64,000 nt of DNA from Lederbergia wuyishanensis (GCF_022900255.1 NZ_JALIRM010000013.1:124001-188000); one strand, 5' to 3'. Shown: positions 26,978-35,503, counted from the stretch's first letter. The notes: generated by a model from the sequence alone, not told the origin. Translations and numbers: made by a program.

Positions 26978-27589
26978 TTAATACTTTCTAATTTTTCTTT
27001 TTACCTCATTTTCTATGTATCTATCAATATTAATACCATTTATTTCTCTTATATTCATTCTTGCTTCAATTTCACTTTTCACCTTTTCCTTAATACTATT
27101 TAAAAAGTCATGATCCAAATTCCCCGTTTTCTTAAAGGTGTTTTTCATAAAGTTCAGTGAATTCGGATTAGATTTTAATACATTTACTATTTCATCTTTT
27201 ACCTCATTTATGGTCTGTCGTTTGCGACTTATCGGAACAAAAGCTTTTCTTACTTTCCTGTTGCCATTCCTATCATTACTTATGACTATAGGCTTCCAGC
27301 TTTTTCTTCTGAAAAGACTAAGAAATATGGTGAGTATTTTAATGATTGCAAAGCTTACCAATGTAAATATTATAACTGTGAGGAGTGTACTCATTATTGG
27401 TGCATAGTTAATAACTTTTTCCATAAATATTTCAGGCTTAGAGAAAAATATTGTAATGAAACTATCACTAATTGAAAAATCAATTATTTTTGAACGGTTG
27501 TTCCCTATTAGAAAACCAGCAAAGAAAATAGCACTAGCAAAAAACAACATTTGCAACCTACTTTTGACTTTTTTCTTTGTTAGCAACAA
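26978..27589 (-). CDS. Hypothetical two-helix membrane protein
   Basis: I do not recognise this 203-residue protein. It has a basic N-terminus, a first membrane helix at about residues 13-28, a second at about 66-92, and a highly basic C-terminal half. That half is rich in Lys, Arg, Asn and Glu and predicted helical (SWKPIVISNDRNGNRKVRKAF, then NSIKEKVKSEIEARMN). Start is a TTG after AGGGGGGAG, with a second TTG directly behind. It stands alone, with no clear terminator. The cytoplasmic tail could bind nucleic acid or a protein partner. Confidence 0.65.
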   Translation of the reverse strand: MLLTKKKVKSRLQMLFFASAIFFAGFLIGNNRSKIIDFSISDSFITIFFSKPEIFMEKVINYAPIMSTLLTVIIFTLVSFAIIKILTIFLSLFRRKSWKPIVISNDRNGNRKVRKAFVPISRKRQTINEVKDEIVNVLKSNPNSLNFMKNTFKKTGNLDHDFLNSIKEKVKSEIEARMNIREINGINIDRYIENEVKRKIRKY

Positions 27590-27869
27590 AAAACTCCCCC
27601 CTCTATTCCATTTCTTGTAATTATACCAAAATAATACATTTTAAACTAAAAGAATTAAAATCCAAAGCAATTTATTTTTTGGATAACTGAGTAATGAAAG
27701 CAGAAGGTCACTAGTAGATACAAAGGATTAAACATAAAATAGAATCTTGTGAATAGGAAATACGTTCATTTCTTGAAGAAAATTGAAGAAATAATACGAA
27801 TGTATCAAGACAAGTAAATAAGCTCTTTATATCCCTCCTCATAAATTGGTAGCAGGAGGTGATAATTTA

Positions 27870-28499
27870 ATGCAGAACAACAGTAGGCAAGTAGCGAGAG
27901 CTGATGCAGTAAAACAGTTTAATCAAGGTGTAAATGAGTTGAATCAAGCTGCAAGTGACTTTTTTAGGATTCCTGTCTTTTTCAGCCATCAAAATCTTTT
28001 TACACTCGGTCCTTCTACTCCCCCTTTTTCCAAGGAACAAGAATTTGTTATTCGTATGTTTAGGGAAATAAAAAGAGTTCTTTTATTTCCAAGAACGATA
28101 CCGAATACAGATCAGTATCCAGATACGACTCTGGAAAATATCCGCAGAGCGGTAAATTCAAGCTACGGAGCTGCAGCTGTCCTTTTAAAACAAACACGAC
28201 CTACAGATCAAGGAGAACCTTATTCGCCTTTCTTGCAGATTGAACCATCTATGGCGTACCAAAGGGGCCTTCCTTTACTTTTAGTCAAGCAAAGCACCGT
28301 TAAGGCGGGTGGGATTTGGGGTGATGCTGGTCCTCTGGCACCTTTTACCCCACTAATCTGGTTTTCTGATACTACTTCAGTTAATGAATTTTTTAATAGC
28401 GTTCAATGGCAGGAAGCATTACAAAATTGGGCAGGACAAGTAAGAAGCGGATATTTCATACAAACCGGACCTGTATTTCGTTACAAATGTGAAGAATAG
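27870..28499 (+). CDS. Orphan protein with a possible TIR/deoxyribosyltransferase-like fold
   Basis: A 209-residue soluble protein of uncertain family. A first strand, RIPVFFSHQN, is followed by a helix and strand (FVIRMFREIKRVLLFPRTIP) and DTTLENIRRAVNSSYGAAAVLL. Then comes SPFLQIEPSMAYQRGLPLLLV, with a glutamate where TIR-like and nucleoside 2-deoxyribosyltransferase-like domains carry theirs. This pattern suggests that fold, but the match is by eye only. ATG 27870 follows an exceptionally strong AGGAGGTGA; the open frame begins 24 bases earlier. It is a single gene with its own terminator and no defence neighbour. Confidence 0.6.
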   Translation: MQNNSRQVARADAVKQFNQGVNELNQAASDFFRIPVFFSHQNLFTLGPSTPPFSKEQEFVIRMFREIKRVLLFPRTIPNTDQYPDTTLENIRRAVNSSYGAAAVLLKQTRPTDQGEPYSPFLQIEPSMAYQRGLPLLLVKQSTVKAGGIWGDAGPLAPFTPLIWFSDTTSVNEFFNSVQWQEALQNWAGQVRSGYFIQTGPVFRYKCEE

Positions 28500-28548
28500 A
28501 TTCCTAGTCCATACTAATTTATTTAGTAAATAAAGATACTTAAATATT

Positions 28549-28576
28549 AAAAGTGCCTAGCAATTTCGGCACTTTT
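28549..28576. terminator. Convergent terminator
   Basis: Arms AAAAGTGCC and GGCACTTTT lie between the TIR-like orphan and the TauE-type gene, with T runs on both strands. Confidence 0.85.
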
Positions 28577-28587
28577 ATTTTGACTTT

Positions 28588-29322
28588 TTAAAGAGCATGA
28601 TCAAGTACAATTTGCACAATAAGAATAAATGTTACTATTCGTAATACCGGCTTAACATATTGTGGTTTTAGTTTTTCTGCAATACGAACTCCTATTTGAG
28701 CACCCGTAAGTGAGCCTAAAAGAAGGCACACTGTTAATGGCCATATTATTTTACCTGTAGCAATATAGGAAACGGCCGCTCCGAAGCAACTAGAAAATGT
28801 TGCAAGGCGAACAAGACCAACAGCTTGAATATAAGAGATTTTTAAGGAACTAAATAAATAGAACATTAACGTCCCTTGTCCCGGACCAAAAAGACCATCG
28901 TATATTCCAATACCATAAAGCCCAGGAATACTAAATTTGTTCATCTTCAAAGGATTTTCACCTGTAAAACCGCCTTTCCCTTTGAATGAAGTAATAAAGG
29001 CAAATATTAATAAGATAATAGCAACAATGTACATATTCTCCCCAGATATTTTTGACGCAATATAGCCCCCGCTTAATCCGCCTCCAAGACTGACAGGAAT
29101 GATCCAGAAGGATTCTTTTAAAGATAATTCTTTCTTTTTATATAAATGCAAGAAGCTCGAAAAGGAACTAATGGTGTTAGATACTTTATTTGCCCCAATC
29201 GCTGAGTGGACAGGCATTCCTAAAATCAACATTGCAGGAAAACTGATAAAGCCTCCCCCGCCAGCCAATGTTCCGACAGTTGTTGCAAATATTCCTATCA
29301 AAAATAGCGCTATATACTCCAT
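28588..29322 (-). CDS. TauE/SafE family membrane exporter
   Basis: A 244-residue membrane protein with about eight helices of the sulfite exporter TauE/SafE (UPF0721) family. Hallmarks are TLAGGGGFISFPAML in the first half, and YDGLFGPGQGTLMFYLF followed by GSLTGAQIGVRIAEK in the second. Substrates of the family include sulfite, sulfoacetate and other organosulphur anions. ATG 29322 lies behind AAGGAGGTG; the frame opens nine bases earlier. It is monocistronic, with no sulphur gene nearby to fix the substrate. Confidence 0.87.
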   Translation of the reverse strand: MEYIALFLIGIFATTVGTLAGGGGFISFPAMLILGMPVHSAIGANKVSNTISSFSSFLHLYKKKELSLKESFWIIPVSLGGGLSGGYIASKISGENMYIVAIILLIFAFITSFKGKGGFTGENPLKMNKFSIPGLYGIGIYDGLFGPGQGTLMFYLFSSLKISYIQAVGLVRLATFSSCFGAAVSYIATGKIIWPLTVCLLLGSLTGAQIGVRIAEKLKPQYVKPVLRIVTFILIVQIVLDHAL

Positions 29323-29433
29323 GCTATGCACCTCCTTAGATTCACCTTAAGGATAGTACGGATTAATCGATAAGTAAAATCGATATATTTTATAAAATAA
29401 CTTAATAAATACTTATGATTAAGTAAAAAATAA

Positions 29434-29461
29434 ATAAGTCAACTTAAAATAGTTGACTTAT
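29434..29461. terminator. Terminator of the TetR/hydrolase/HPRT operon
   Basis: A perfect stem ATAAGTCAACT / AGTTGACTTAT with T-rich sequence on both flanks lies about 55 bases past the phosphoribosyltransferase stop. Confidence 0.8.
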
Positions 29462-29516
29462 TTTGCAGATAAATAATTTGAACTATATCTGGACTAGTTA
29501 GCAATCTTAGGTAGAT

Positions 29517-30044
29517 TTATACTTCTTTCACTGTTGCAATATAAGGTAAATTCCTATACTTTTCTGCATAATCGATTCCATATCCAACAATGAATTCATC
29601 GGGGATAACGAAACCAACGTAATCGACAGGCAAGTCAATCTTTCTTCTCTCAGGTTTGTCTAATAAGGTGCAAATTTTAATCTGCTTTGGTTTATGCATT
29701 TTCAAGTGATCACGTAAGAAATGCAGTGTCAGACCGCTATCGATAATATCCTCTACTACAACAACGTTTTGATTCGTAATATTCGCATCTAAATCTTTTA
29801 AAAGCCTAACCTTACCTGTAGTTTCAGTCTGATTACTGTAGCTGGAGACGGAGATAAAATCGACTTTAATGTCTCCTTTCATCTCACGGATCAAATCAGC
29901 TGCAAATACGAAAGATCCCTTTAATACAACAATTAAAAAAACGGATTCGTGATTAAAGTCTTTTTCAATTTCTTCAGCTAACTCCTGTACTCTTTTTCTG
30001 ATATCGACATTGGATATCATGACGTCATTGATTTCATAAGCCAT
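29517..30044 (-). CDS. hpt: Hypoxanthine phosphoribosyltransferase (stand-alone copy)
   Basis: A 175-residue purine salvage enzyme converting hypoxanthine or guanine and PRPP to IMP or GMP. The PRPP motif is VVVVEDIIDSGLTL, the flexible-loop region KVDFISVSSYSNQTETTGKV, and the base-binding VDYVGFVIPDEFIVGYGIDY. Length matches the bacterial HPRT family. The usual chromosomal hpt lies between tilS and ftsH; here it is third in an operon after a TetR regulator and a hydrolase. It is thus probably a second copy under that regulator's control. The gap to the hydrolase is nine bases. Confidence 0.92.
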   Translation of the reverse strand: MAYEINDVMISNVDIRKRVQELAEEIEKDFNHESVFLIVVLKGSFVFAADLIREMKGDIKVDFISVSSYSNQTETTGKVRLLKDLDANITNQNVVVVEDIIDSGLTLHFLRDHLKMHKPKQIKICTLLDKPERRKIDLPVDYVGFVIPDEFIVGYGIDYAEKYRNLPYIATVKEV

Positions 30045-30053
30045 CGTATGAAC

Positions 30054-31085
30054 CTACTTTCCCTTACATGTTGTAAGATGTGCTATCAACCTTTGCTCGT
30101 TTTCCCGTGCATCATCCAAATGAAAAGCATGGGAGGATTTATCAGACCATAGCAATTGTTTTCCCATAGGAGCATCCAACTGCTCATAATATTTTTGAAT
30201 CAGTTCTGGCATCACATGCTTTTCTTTACTACCATGAATAAACATTATTGGCATCTGTAGTGAAGGAGCCTCTTTAAAAAAGTCGAAAGTATTTATATCC
30301 TCTAACATTTTCTCCGAATAAGAAAGTTTGAAGCCTCTTACAAGTGAATTGTAAATATCTATTAATGAATAGTCTTTCGATCTTAGCATGATTTTCAGAC
30401 CTGAAAAAAAGGTGGCTGATTTTTTATCTCCAGTTTTATAAAACATTGAATTATATTTAAATTGCCATTTTCGAATAACAGCCCACTGTTTGAATCCTTC
30501 TAAATACGGTGGAGCTCCAACAGCTGTTAATTCCTGTATTGCTTTTCGATCATTCTTTTCCTTTGCTGCTTCCATTAACCATTTATAGCTAAGTTTATCA
30601 TTTTCTACCCAGCTTGTAATTTGCGAAAAGCCTGTATAAGTGTAGTATCTATCCGGATATTGAGAAGCAAGGGACAAGCCTATGACTGTTCCCCAAGAAT
30701 GAGAGACAAGATGAATTTTTTCTTTCTTAAAACGGCTACGTAAATATTCCGTTACTTCCAGCCCATCACTGATGAATTGTTTAAGATGCATTGTCTCTTT
30801 TGGAATATCTTTTGAATATGATTTTCCCGTTCCGCGCTGGTCCCAAAAAACAACAGTGAAATGTTTAATAAGTTCTTTCGTCGTAGTAACTAATGTATAA
30901 TCGGAACCTCTGCTCGAAACACCAGGCACTGGCATGCTTGGTCCTCCATGGATAAAAAGCAGAACCGGATTGTTGGGATTCTCTGATTGTATTAAAATAC
31001 TTTGTTTAATCCCACCAATCATAACACTTTCAACTTCGCTAATCCCCGACTCCGAAACCTTAAAATCTTCCCTTAAAAACTTCAT
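30054..31085 (-). CDS. Alpha/beta hydrolase (proline iminopeptidase-like)
   Basis: A 343-residue alpha/beta hydrolase. The oxyanion motif LFIHGGPSMP, the WDQRGTGKS loop, the nucleophile elbow SHSWGT and a late KSSHAFHLDD (catalytic His) place it with prolyl aminopeptidase-like hydrolases of the S33 family. Start ATG 31085 lies behind GGGGGGG. It is in an operon with the upstream TetR gene and the downstream HPRT gene. Substrate unknown; the S33 label does not prove peptidase activity. Confidence 0.87.
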   Translation of the reverse strand: MKFLREDFKVSESGISEVESVMIGGIKQSILIQSENPNNPVLLFIHGGPSMPVPGVSSRGSDYTLVTTTKELIKHFTVVFWDQRGTGKSYSKDIPKETMHLKQFISDGLEVTEYLRSRFKKEKIHLVSHSWGTVIGLSLASQYPDRYYTYTGFSQITSWVENDKLSYKWLMEAAKEKNDRKAIQELTAVGAPPYLEGFKQWAVIRKWQFKYNSMFYKTGDKKSATFFSGLKIMLRSKDYSLIDIYNSLVRGFKLSYSEKMLEDINTFDFFKEAPSLQMPIMFIHGSKEKHVMPELIQKYYEQLDAPMGKQLLWSDKSSHAFHLDDARENEQRLIAHLTTCKGK

Positions 31086-31120
31086 ATTGCCCCCCCTAAT
31101 TCCAGCAATGCTTAAATTAT

Positions 31121-31732
31121 TTATTTTTTGATTTTATAGAAGAAAAACTTAACATGATCCTCAAGTAATTTTTCTAATTCTGATGTATCTTGTTGTTCAA
31201 ATTGTAAAATTTGATATTGAGTAATCATAGAAAAAACAGGATACTGATATTCAATCGCGAGTAACCGGGCAGGAAATTCTTGAATGTACTCTGATTCCAT
31301 GAATTTGGTAAATACCACTTCGAGGAATTTAATATTTTCTTCATATAAATCATTCGAAATGATGTACCTTGCTTTCGGATGGCTAAATTGTTCGGTACTT
31401 AAAATCCGTGATATTTTCGACATCTTCGGATTATCACAAATGAGAGATTTGAACTTTTGCAACCCATGAAGTAAAAACTGTTCAGGAGTCGTTTGTGTCA
31501 AGATGTAGTCAATGTCTTTAAGTGGAGGACATACTTTTTTAATCTCTTCTCTATATATTTCAAAAATGCATTCTAACAGCTCATCTTTATTTTTAAAGTG
31601 ATAATACAATGAACTTTCTTTAATTCCTACTTCTCTTGTTATGTCTCTAATCGACACTGCGCTAAAACTTGATTTCGAAAATAAATCAATAGCGGCATTT
31701 AATATTTTTTCTTTTGTTGAAATAGTAATCAC
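31121..31732 (-). CDS. TetR family transcriptional regulator
   Basis: A repressor of about 200 residues. The N-terminal HTH is STKEKILNAAIDLF, SAVSIRDITREVGIKESSLYYHFKNKDELL, followed by a ligand-binding domain. The open frame runs to 31774, but that part overlaps a clear promoter (-10 at 31746-31751), so translation must start lower. GTG 31732 is the highest canonical start yet has almost no leader or ribosome binding site. AGAGGTG is ideally placed for an ATT at 31723, which would give (M)STKEKILNAA. It heads the operon with hydrolase and HPRT, and its likely operator lies inside its own promoter. Confidence 0.88.
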   Translation of the reverse strand: MITISTKEKILNAAIDLFSKSSFSAVSIRDITREVGIKESSLYYHFKNKDELLECIFEIYREEIKKVCPPLKDIDYILTQTTPEQFLLHGLQKFKSLICDNPKMSKISRILSTEQFSHPKARYIISNDLYEENIKFLEVVFTKFMESEYIQEFPARLLAIEYQYPVFSMITQYQILQFEQQDTSELEKLLEDHVKFFFYKIKK

Positions 31733-31745
31733 CTCTATAACTCGA

Positions 31746-31774
31746 ATTCTAACGAACGTTAGATAGATAGTCAA
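31746..31774 (-). promoter_or_regulatory. Promoter with embedded TetR-type operator
   Basis: Minus-strand -35 TTGACT (31774-31769), a 17-base spacer, and -10 TAGAAT (31751-31746). The palindrome CTAACG-AA-CGTTAG (31749-31762) covers the spacer and half of the -10 box, ideal for repression by the TetR protein encoded just downstream. Confidence 0.8.
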
Positions 31775-31840
31775 GAAATTTTTTCCAGTATTTTTTTATT
31801 TACAAATGAATATCCTTTTTTTAAAATTATAAATGTGAAT

Positions 31841-31855
31841 TGAGATTGATTATCA
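31841..31855. promoter_or_regulatory. Fur box upstream of feoA
   Basis: TGAGATTGATTATCA matches the 7-1-7 Fur consensus at all but two positions and lies 20-35 bases upstream of the feoA start. Confidence 0.82.
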
Positions 31856-31875
31856 ATCGCATTGAGGTGAATGTA

Positions 31876-32112
31876 ATGCTTTTATCTGAAATACAGGTAG
31901 GAAATAAAGTGCGAATTAATAATACTGATTCAGTAAACGAACTTGTCCGAAGACGCTTATTAGATCTTGGAATAATGGAAGGTTCAATCCTGAAGATAAA
32001 GCGTGTACTACCTTTAGGCGGACCGATTACAATCGAAGCAAGAGGACAATTAATAGGTATTCGCCGGAGCGAAGCTAAAAAGATTCGGGTGGAAAGCATA
32101 TCAATAACATAG
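31876..32112 (+). CDS. feoA: Ferrous iron transport accessory protein FeoA
   Basis: A 78-residue SH3-like protein that assists FeoB. LSEIQVGNKVRINNTD, RRRLLDLGIMEGSILKIKRVLPLGGPI and GIRRSEAKKIRVE cover the FeoA domain. The open frame starts upstream, but GAGGTGA lies five bases before ATG 31876, and the upstream part coincides with the Fur box. It overlaps the feoB frame at its 3' end. It is the first gene of an iron-regulated operon. Confidence 0.95.
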   Translation: MLLSEIQVGNKVRINNTDSVNELVRRRLLDLGIMEGSILKIKRVLPLGGPITIEARGQLIGIRRSEAKKIRVESISIT

Positions 32113-34109
32113 CGTTATTTGGCAACCCCAACACTGGGAAAACCTCTTTATTCAATAAATTGACAGGTTCTTATGAATACGTGGGAAACTGGACAGGTGT
32201 CACAGTTGAAAAGAAGGTTGGGGTTTTAAAAAGCAAAAACGGAAAATTAATTGATTTACCTGGTGTATATTCTCTCAATCCTCTATCTAAGGATGAAGGA
32301 GTTGCCACTCATTTTCTATTATACGATGATGTTTCCACTATTTTAAATATCGTTGACGCTTCCCAGTTGGAACGGAATCTATATTTAACTATACAATTAT
32401 TAGAATATGGGAAGCCGCTTACCATCGGATTAAATATGGTGGATGTAGCTAAGGCACGAGGTATTGAAATTGATATTAAATTATTATCGGAACGCCTTGG
32501 TTGTTTGGTCGTCCCTATCGTCGCCCGGTCTGGAGCAGGGTGTGATGAGTTAGCATCAACTATAGTTGCCACTAGGGAATCACAGACGCCGCTCATGATT
32601 CATTACGGAAGAACGATGGAGGAATCTGTTCAGCATATCATTTCATTACTTCCTAAGGAACAAGACTTACCACCAAAAAGATGGTTAGCTCTTCAACTTT
32701 TCGAAGGAAACAAGCTTGTTCGTGATCTTTTATTACAATACATTCCCGAATCAATCTTGAATGAATTATACGAAACTACTGAAAACCAAATTCTTGCTGA
32801 AACAAAGTCTAAATCGATGGCTCAACATATCCATATGGTTCGGGGAAACTATATTCAATCTCTTCTATTGTGCTGTGTCAACAATACTAAAAAAATAGAA
32901 GTTACGATGACGGATCGAATCGATCAAATCGTTACAAATAAAGTACTTGGATTGCCTATTTTTATACTATTTACTTATCTAATATTTAAATTGACCTTTG
33001 ATTGGGTTGGAACCCCACTTTCAGATGGATTGGATGCATTTATTACCGGTCCGTTAGCGGAAACTCTCAACAATTTACTAGTTTCTGCAGGTGCTACTGA
33101 ATTTATACGAGCATTAATCTTAGAAGGAATTGTTGCTGGTGTTGGTGGAGTGCTTGTATTTGTGCCACAAATCTTTATGCTCTTCTTTATGATTTCATTC
33201 GTTGAGGATTCGGGTTATATGGCTCGTGTTGCAATGGTAATGGATAAGATAATGGAAAGCATCGGGTTAAATGGTAAAGCATTCATTCCTATGATTATTG
33301 GTTTTGGCTGCAATGTCCCAGGGATTATGGCTGCTAGAACAATTGAGCAACCGAAAGAACGGCTTCTAACAATCATATTAAATCCATTGATGTCTTGTTC
33401 AGCTAGATTGACAGTATATAGTTTGTTTGTAGGTGCATTTTTTAAACAAAATCAAGCTTTAATTGTTCTATCCTTATACTTATTAGGGGTAATACTTGCA
33501 CTCACATTAGCGAAGATTTTTTCTGCGACAATCTTAAAACAAGAAAGTTCATTTTTTGTAATTGAATTACCACCGTATCGTATTCCACAATTCAAAACTT
33601 TATTGCAAAGCACATGGGAAAAAGGAAAAGGATTTGTTCGTAAAGCAGGTACCTTCATTTTTGGTGGTTCTGTTATCATCTGGCTCTTAACGTATGCGGG
33701 ACCTAGTGGTTTCAATGTTTCGATGGATGAAAGCTTCCTTGCTGTAATTGGCGGAGTGATTGCTCCGATTCTTCACCCGCTCGGATTCGGAAATTGGCAA
33801 GCCGGAGCGGCGTTATTAACTGGATTTTTGGCGAAAGAAGTTGTCGTATCGACAATGAACATCATATATGTTGCACCTGACATGCACACTTTACAAGGGG
33901 TAATGACGGACTACTTCACACCACTATCTGCCTATAGTTTTCTCGCTTTTATCTTGCTATATGTGCCATGCCTAGCGACAGTCGCCGCTATAAAAAAAGA
34001 AACAGGTTCAGCTAAATGGACATGGTTTTCGGTAGGTTATGCTCTAGTCATTGCTTATTTGGTGTCAGTCATTATTTATCAAGGCGGCCATCTATTAGGT
34101 TTTCAATAA
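32100..34109 (+). CDS. feoB: Ferrous iron transporter FeoB (apparent AUC start)
   Basis: The main bacterial Fe(II) importer: an N-terminal cytoplasmic G domain, a GDI-like helical segment and a membrane domain with two Gate repeats (for example GFGCNVPGIMAARTI). G1 GNPNTGKTS, G3 DLPGVYSL and G4 NMVD are intact. The G1 motif lies upstream of the first canonical start (TTG 32160), so that start would give a dead protein. The frame is closed above by TAA 32076-32078, and between it and the P-loop there is no ATG, GTG or TTG. GGGTGG (32087-32092) lies seven bases before ATC 32100, giving (M)NNIALFGNPNTGKTS and 669 residues. It overlaps feoA by 13 bases. Confidence 0.9.
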   Translation: MNNIALFGNPNTGKTSLFNKLTGSYEYVGNWTGVTVEKKVGVLKSKNGKLIDLPGVYSLNPLSKDEGVATHFLLYDDVSTILNIVDASQLERNLYLTIQLLEYGKPLTIGLNMVDVAKARGIEIDIKLLSERLGCLVVPIVARSGAGCDELASTIVATRESQTPLMIHYGRTMEESVQHIISLLPKEQDLPPKRWLALQLFEGNKLVRDLLLQYIPESILNELYETTENQILAETKSKSMAQHIHMVRGNYIQSLLLCCVNNTKKIEVTMTDRIDQIVTNKVLGLPIFILFTYLIFKLTFDWVGTPLSDGLDAFITGPLAETLNNLLVSAGATEFIRALILEGIVAGVGGVLVFVPQIFMLFFMISFVEDSGYMARVAMVMDKIMESIGLNGKAFIPMIIGFGCNVPGIMAARTIEQPKERLLTIILNPLMSCSARLTVYSLFVGAFFKQNQALIVLSLYLLGVILALTLAKIFSATILKQESSFFVIELPPYRIPQFKTLLQSTWEKGKGFVRKAGTFIFGGSVIIWLLTYAGPSGFNVSMDESFLAVIGGVIAPILHPLGFGNWQAGAALLTGFLAKEVVVSTMNIIYVAPDMHTLQGVMTDYFTPLSAYSFLAFILLYVPCLATVAAIKKETGSAKWTWFSVGYALVIAYLVSVIIYQGGHLLGFQ

Positions 34110-34129
34110 ATAGAAGGAAGGGAAACGAA

Positions 34130-34300
34130 ATGTTCATCAGTATCCTTCTTGGTGTTCTTATTTTCAGTTACGCTATATTTACGATATATAGATTTATAAA
34201 GAGAAGTAAAATGGGAAAATGTGCTGGCTGTGAATTAAGTAAAAATTGTGCTGGTTCCTGTTCAACAAGCCCAATAAAAGAAAAAAATCCAATTAACTAG
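34130..34300 (+). CDS. FeoB-associated Cys-rich membrane protein
   Basis: A 56-residue protein: one N-terminal membrane helix (ISILLGVLIFSYAIFTIYRFI), then a basic turn and KCAGCELSKNCAGSC, a four-cysteine cluster, with a hydrophilic tail. This is the FeoB-associated Cys-rich (FeoC-position) small protein found after feoB in Firmicutes; its role is presumed in iron transfer or FeoB assembly. ATG 34130 follows GAAGGAAGGG, 20 bases past the feoB stop; a longer reading inside feoB is not used. The stop lies within the terminator. Confidence 0.9.
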   Translation: MFISILLGVLIFSYAIFTIYRFIKRSKMGKCAGCELSKNCAGSCSTSPIKEKNPIN

Positions 34301-34317
34301 GAATAGTTAGTTGGATT
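34286..34317. terminator. Terminator of the feo operon
   Basis: Arms AATCCAATTAACTA and TAGTTAGTTGGATT (one mismatch) are followed by TTTTT. The stem includes the last codons of the Cys-rich gene and faces the convergent MFS gene. Confidence 0.85.
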
Positions 34318-34330
34318 TTTTCATAATCTA

Positions 34331-35503
34331 TTAAGCTCCTACTACATTATCTGAATTGCTTGCAGGCAAACGATAGCTCCCTTTTTTAGGGAAGAAGATG
34401 AAGAATAGAGTTCCGATACAGATAATACATCCCATCATCCAGAACAAGAACTGTGGTCCTTGGTAATCTACGACTATTCCTCCTATTACGTTTCCGGCAA
34501 TCCCCGCAAGTCCTCCGGCAGCAGCAAACATTGTTTGAGCGGTTGCCTTTGCATCTCTTGGAGCCATTAAATTAACAATTTCAATAACAGAGCTAAAGTA
34601 AAAGGCAAAAGCTATTCCATCTAGAGCTTGCAAGGATAATACAACACCAACAGGAGGAGCGAAACCCATTATAATATACTTAATTGCGTAAGCTATCGTT
34701 CCAAGAATAAGCATCGGAAATAATCCAATTCGACGAATGAGCTTTGCGGATAGCCAGAACAATGGAATCTCGACGACTGCAGCAATCGTAAAATTCCAAC
34801 CGACTAGATTCACCGGATAATTTAGTTTTTGAAAATAAAGGGATAAATAACTAAAATTCATTGTAACTGTTCCTGAAATTAGCATCGTAATAACAAGGAA
34901 TAAAATAAAGTATCCATTTCTAAATAGTGCACCTATCCCCTCTTTACCCAGAACTTCGGCTTTTTTAGGTCGTTCCAATTTAGGGAAAGAAAACATGAGT
35001 AAGAACATAATGACAGCAAATAATGCGTATGCAATAAAACTATAGTGATAGCCGATAGAATTATATACATATCCAGCAATAACCGTTACGAATGCAAAAC
35101 CAAGTGCCCCCCATAATCGAACCTGCCCATACGTGAATCCAAAGGATGGACCTTTTTCAACAGCAATTGCATCTACAATAGTTCCAGCTGGTGTATTAAT
35201 AAAAGAAAAAACAACTGCAGTTATAATCATCGGGATAAACGATTCACTAAAAATATAACCGAACGCCACTATAGCCGATAAAAAGGTGGAAACCTTTAAC
35301 AACGTCCGATAATCCTTCGCAGCATCGTTAATCAGGCCAAAAACTGGCTGAGCAATTATTCCTGTTAACGATCCTGCCCCAAGAATAACCCCTATCGAAG
35401 CTCCATCGAAACCTCTTTCGGATAAAAACAAACTCATAAATGGCATAAAACTTCCCATGGCAAGATATAAAAACAAATAAAACATAGATATTTTTAGCTT
35501 CAT
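34331..35503 (-). CDS. MFS transporter (YwbF-like, sugar/nucleoside permease type)
   Basis: A 390-residue major facilitator with twelve helices of the LacY/NupG-like (MFS_1_like) group. It opens SMFYLFLYLAMGSFMPFMSLF, has GFTYGQVRLWGALGFA at the end of the first half, and PRDAKATAQTMFAAAGGLAGIAGN late in the second. B. subtilis YwbF looks similar. The open frame begins 54 bases further up; ATG 35503 is the natural start because the membrane domain begins there, although its ribosome binding site is weak. Monocistronic; substrate unknown. Confidence 0.82.
   Translation of the reverse strand: MKLKISMFYLFLYLAMGSFMPFMSLFLSERGFDGASIGVILGAGSLTGIIAQPVFGLINDAAKDYRTLLKVSTFLSAIVAFGYIFSESFIPMIITAVVFSFINTPAGTIVDAIAVEKGPSFGFTYGQVRLWGALGFAFVTVIAGYVYNSIGYHYSFIAYALFAVIMFLLMFSFPKLERPKKAEVLGKEGIGALFRNGYFILFLVITMLISGTVTMNFSYLSLYFQKLNYPVNLVGWNFTIAAVVEIPLFWLSAKLIRRIGLFPMLILGTIAYAIKYIIMGFAPPVGVVLSLQALDGIAFAFYFSSVIEIVNLMAPRDAKATAQTMFAAAGGLAGIAGNVIGGIVVDYQGPQFLFWMMGCIICIGTLFFIFFPKKGSYRLPASNSDNVVGA

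Noticed and set aside
34016-34300. 94-residue reading of the FeoB-associated protein
   Set aside because: Its first part lies inside feoB in another frame; ATG 34130 has a strong ribosome binding site and gives the normal family length.
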